From contig CM018685.1 in NCBI GenBank assembly GCA_009363875.1, positions 66,971,933-67,035,932 on the forward strand: a stretch of 64,000 bases of DNA, in the 5' to 3' direction. Source of the DNA: Mikania micrantha. Lineage: Eukaryota; Streptophyta; Magnoliopsida; Asterales; Asteraceae. The position numbers were made by a program, and so were the translations under genes. This document shows, one piece after another, positions 63,657 through 64,000 of this stretch; within the stretch, counting starts at the first letter, position 1; every line of letters begins with the position of its first letter. The notes under the pieces are model-generated. The model saw only the letters and a program-made list of their open reading frames with translations, did not search any database and was not told where the DNA came from.

Positions 63657-63851
63657 AGCAGTAAACCCACAGTATATATAGAATGGTGGAGCAACATAGT
63701 TATTTGCACTATTAGGAGGTTTTCCTGTAGCATTAAGACTAAATTTGATCTTTGGAGTAACTGTAGATATATCTATCCCATCAAATACACGAAGAGCCAC
63801 TTCTATGTTCCTTGTTTGATATTCATATCTTCCTAACACTGTTCTTGCTTC
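63657..63851 (-). pseudogene. Exon fragment of an NPG1/NPGR-like TPR protein
   Basis: In-frame exon-like segment starting right after an acceptor-like ATTACACAG (phase 0). It encodes EARTVLGRYEYQTRNIEVAL then RVFDGIDISTVTPKIK. This matches the conserved (E)EARALLGRLEYQRGN...AL.VF.GID block of plant NPG1/NPGR calmodulin-binding TPR proteins, which act with PI4K complexes and in pollen germination. Similarity fades after APPF, and the frame stops at 63654 without the following conserved block. Two key residues differ (Tyr for Leu in LGRLEY, Thr for Arg). Probably a relic or captured fragment. Confidence 0.7.
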
Positions 63852-63856
63852 CTGTG

Positions 63857-64000
63857 TAATGCTAATACGAATTACGGTTATAAATAATAGAAAATCATGA
63901 AAAATCAAATATTTAAGATGTGTTTTAGTTAACATTTGGTCATCTGTATCATGACAGGTCTCATTTTATATTTCAGAAATGAGATCCATCATATAAGTTT
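63857..64000. other. Non-coding sequence to the right edge
   Basis: AT-rich, intron-like sequence upstream of the NPGR-like fragment on its strand. No other feature. Confidence 0.4.

Overview
The window looks like a block of nested transposable elements from a plant nuclear genome. The evidence is plant-type LTR retrotransposons with tRNA-Met-type primer sites, short exons with GT/AG-like borders, and fold-back and SINE-like repeats. The gag and accessory proteins look like those I remember from daisy-family (Asteraceae) genomes. That taxonomic guess is from memory and was not tested. I found no intact cellular gene, rRNA, tRNA, CRISPR array or bacterial feature.

Layout from left to right. 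(1) Positions 1-7598 are the 5' part of a decayed Ty1/copia element of SIRE/Maximus type (copia-1, minus strand). It sits in the 3' LTR of a Ty3/gypsy element (gypsy-A). (2) Positions 7599-28892 are gypsy-A (minus strand). It is split by a complete, younger gypsy element, gypsy-B (9820-20998), flanked by the 5-bp target duplication GATAT. (3) Positions 28893-29551 are a non-coding spacer. (4) Positions 29552-59258 are gypsy-C followed by a truncated sister copy, gypsy-D, that shares its middle LTR. Gypsy-C is interrupted twice: by an almost intact copia-2 (36754-48534, target duplication TCCTT) and by a 4.4-kb solo LTR of another family (48901-53347, target duplication GCTGC). (5) Positions 59259-60879 hold an old LTR-like remnant. 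(6) Positions 60880-64000 are older non-LTR sequence: a SINE-like insertion with 16-bp duplications, a Helitron-like 3' end, a fold-back MITE, and exon-sized fragments of two unrelated host genes (an RlmN-type radical-SAM rRNA methyltransferase and an NPG1/NPGR-like TPR protein).

Each complete gypsy element carries, on the minus strand, an extra coiled-coil/acidic ORF just inside the 5' LTR, then a short gag N-terminal ORF, then gag with zinc knuckles, protease, reverse transcriptase, RNase H, integrase and a chromodomain-like C-terminus. The copia elements carry a large two-zinc-knuckle gag, a pol in a different frame (protease, integrase, reverse transcriptase, RNase H), a repeat-rich spacer and, in copia-2, an uninterrupted 1067-codon ORF between pol and the 3' LTR. 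Most ORFs contain stops or frameshifts. The copia-2 pol, its downstream ORF and the gypsy-C extra ORF are open throughout.

Inferred order of events: gypsy-A and gypsy-C/D inserted first; gypsy-B and copia-1 then entered gypsy-A; copia-2 and the solo-LTR family entered gypsy-C. The most interesting points are the conserved extra ORF upstream of gypsy gag, the intact post-pol ORF of copia-2, the LTR-sharing tandem array, and the two host gene fragments near a Helitron-like terminus.
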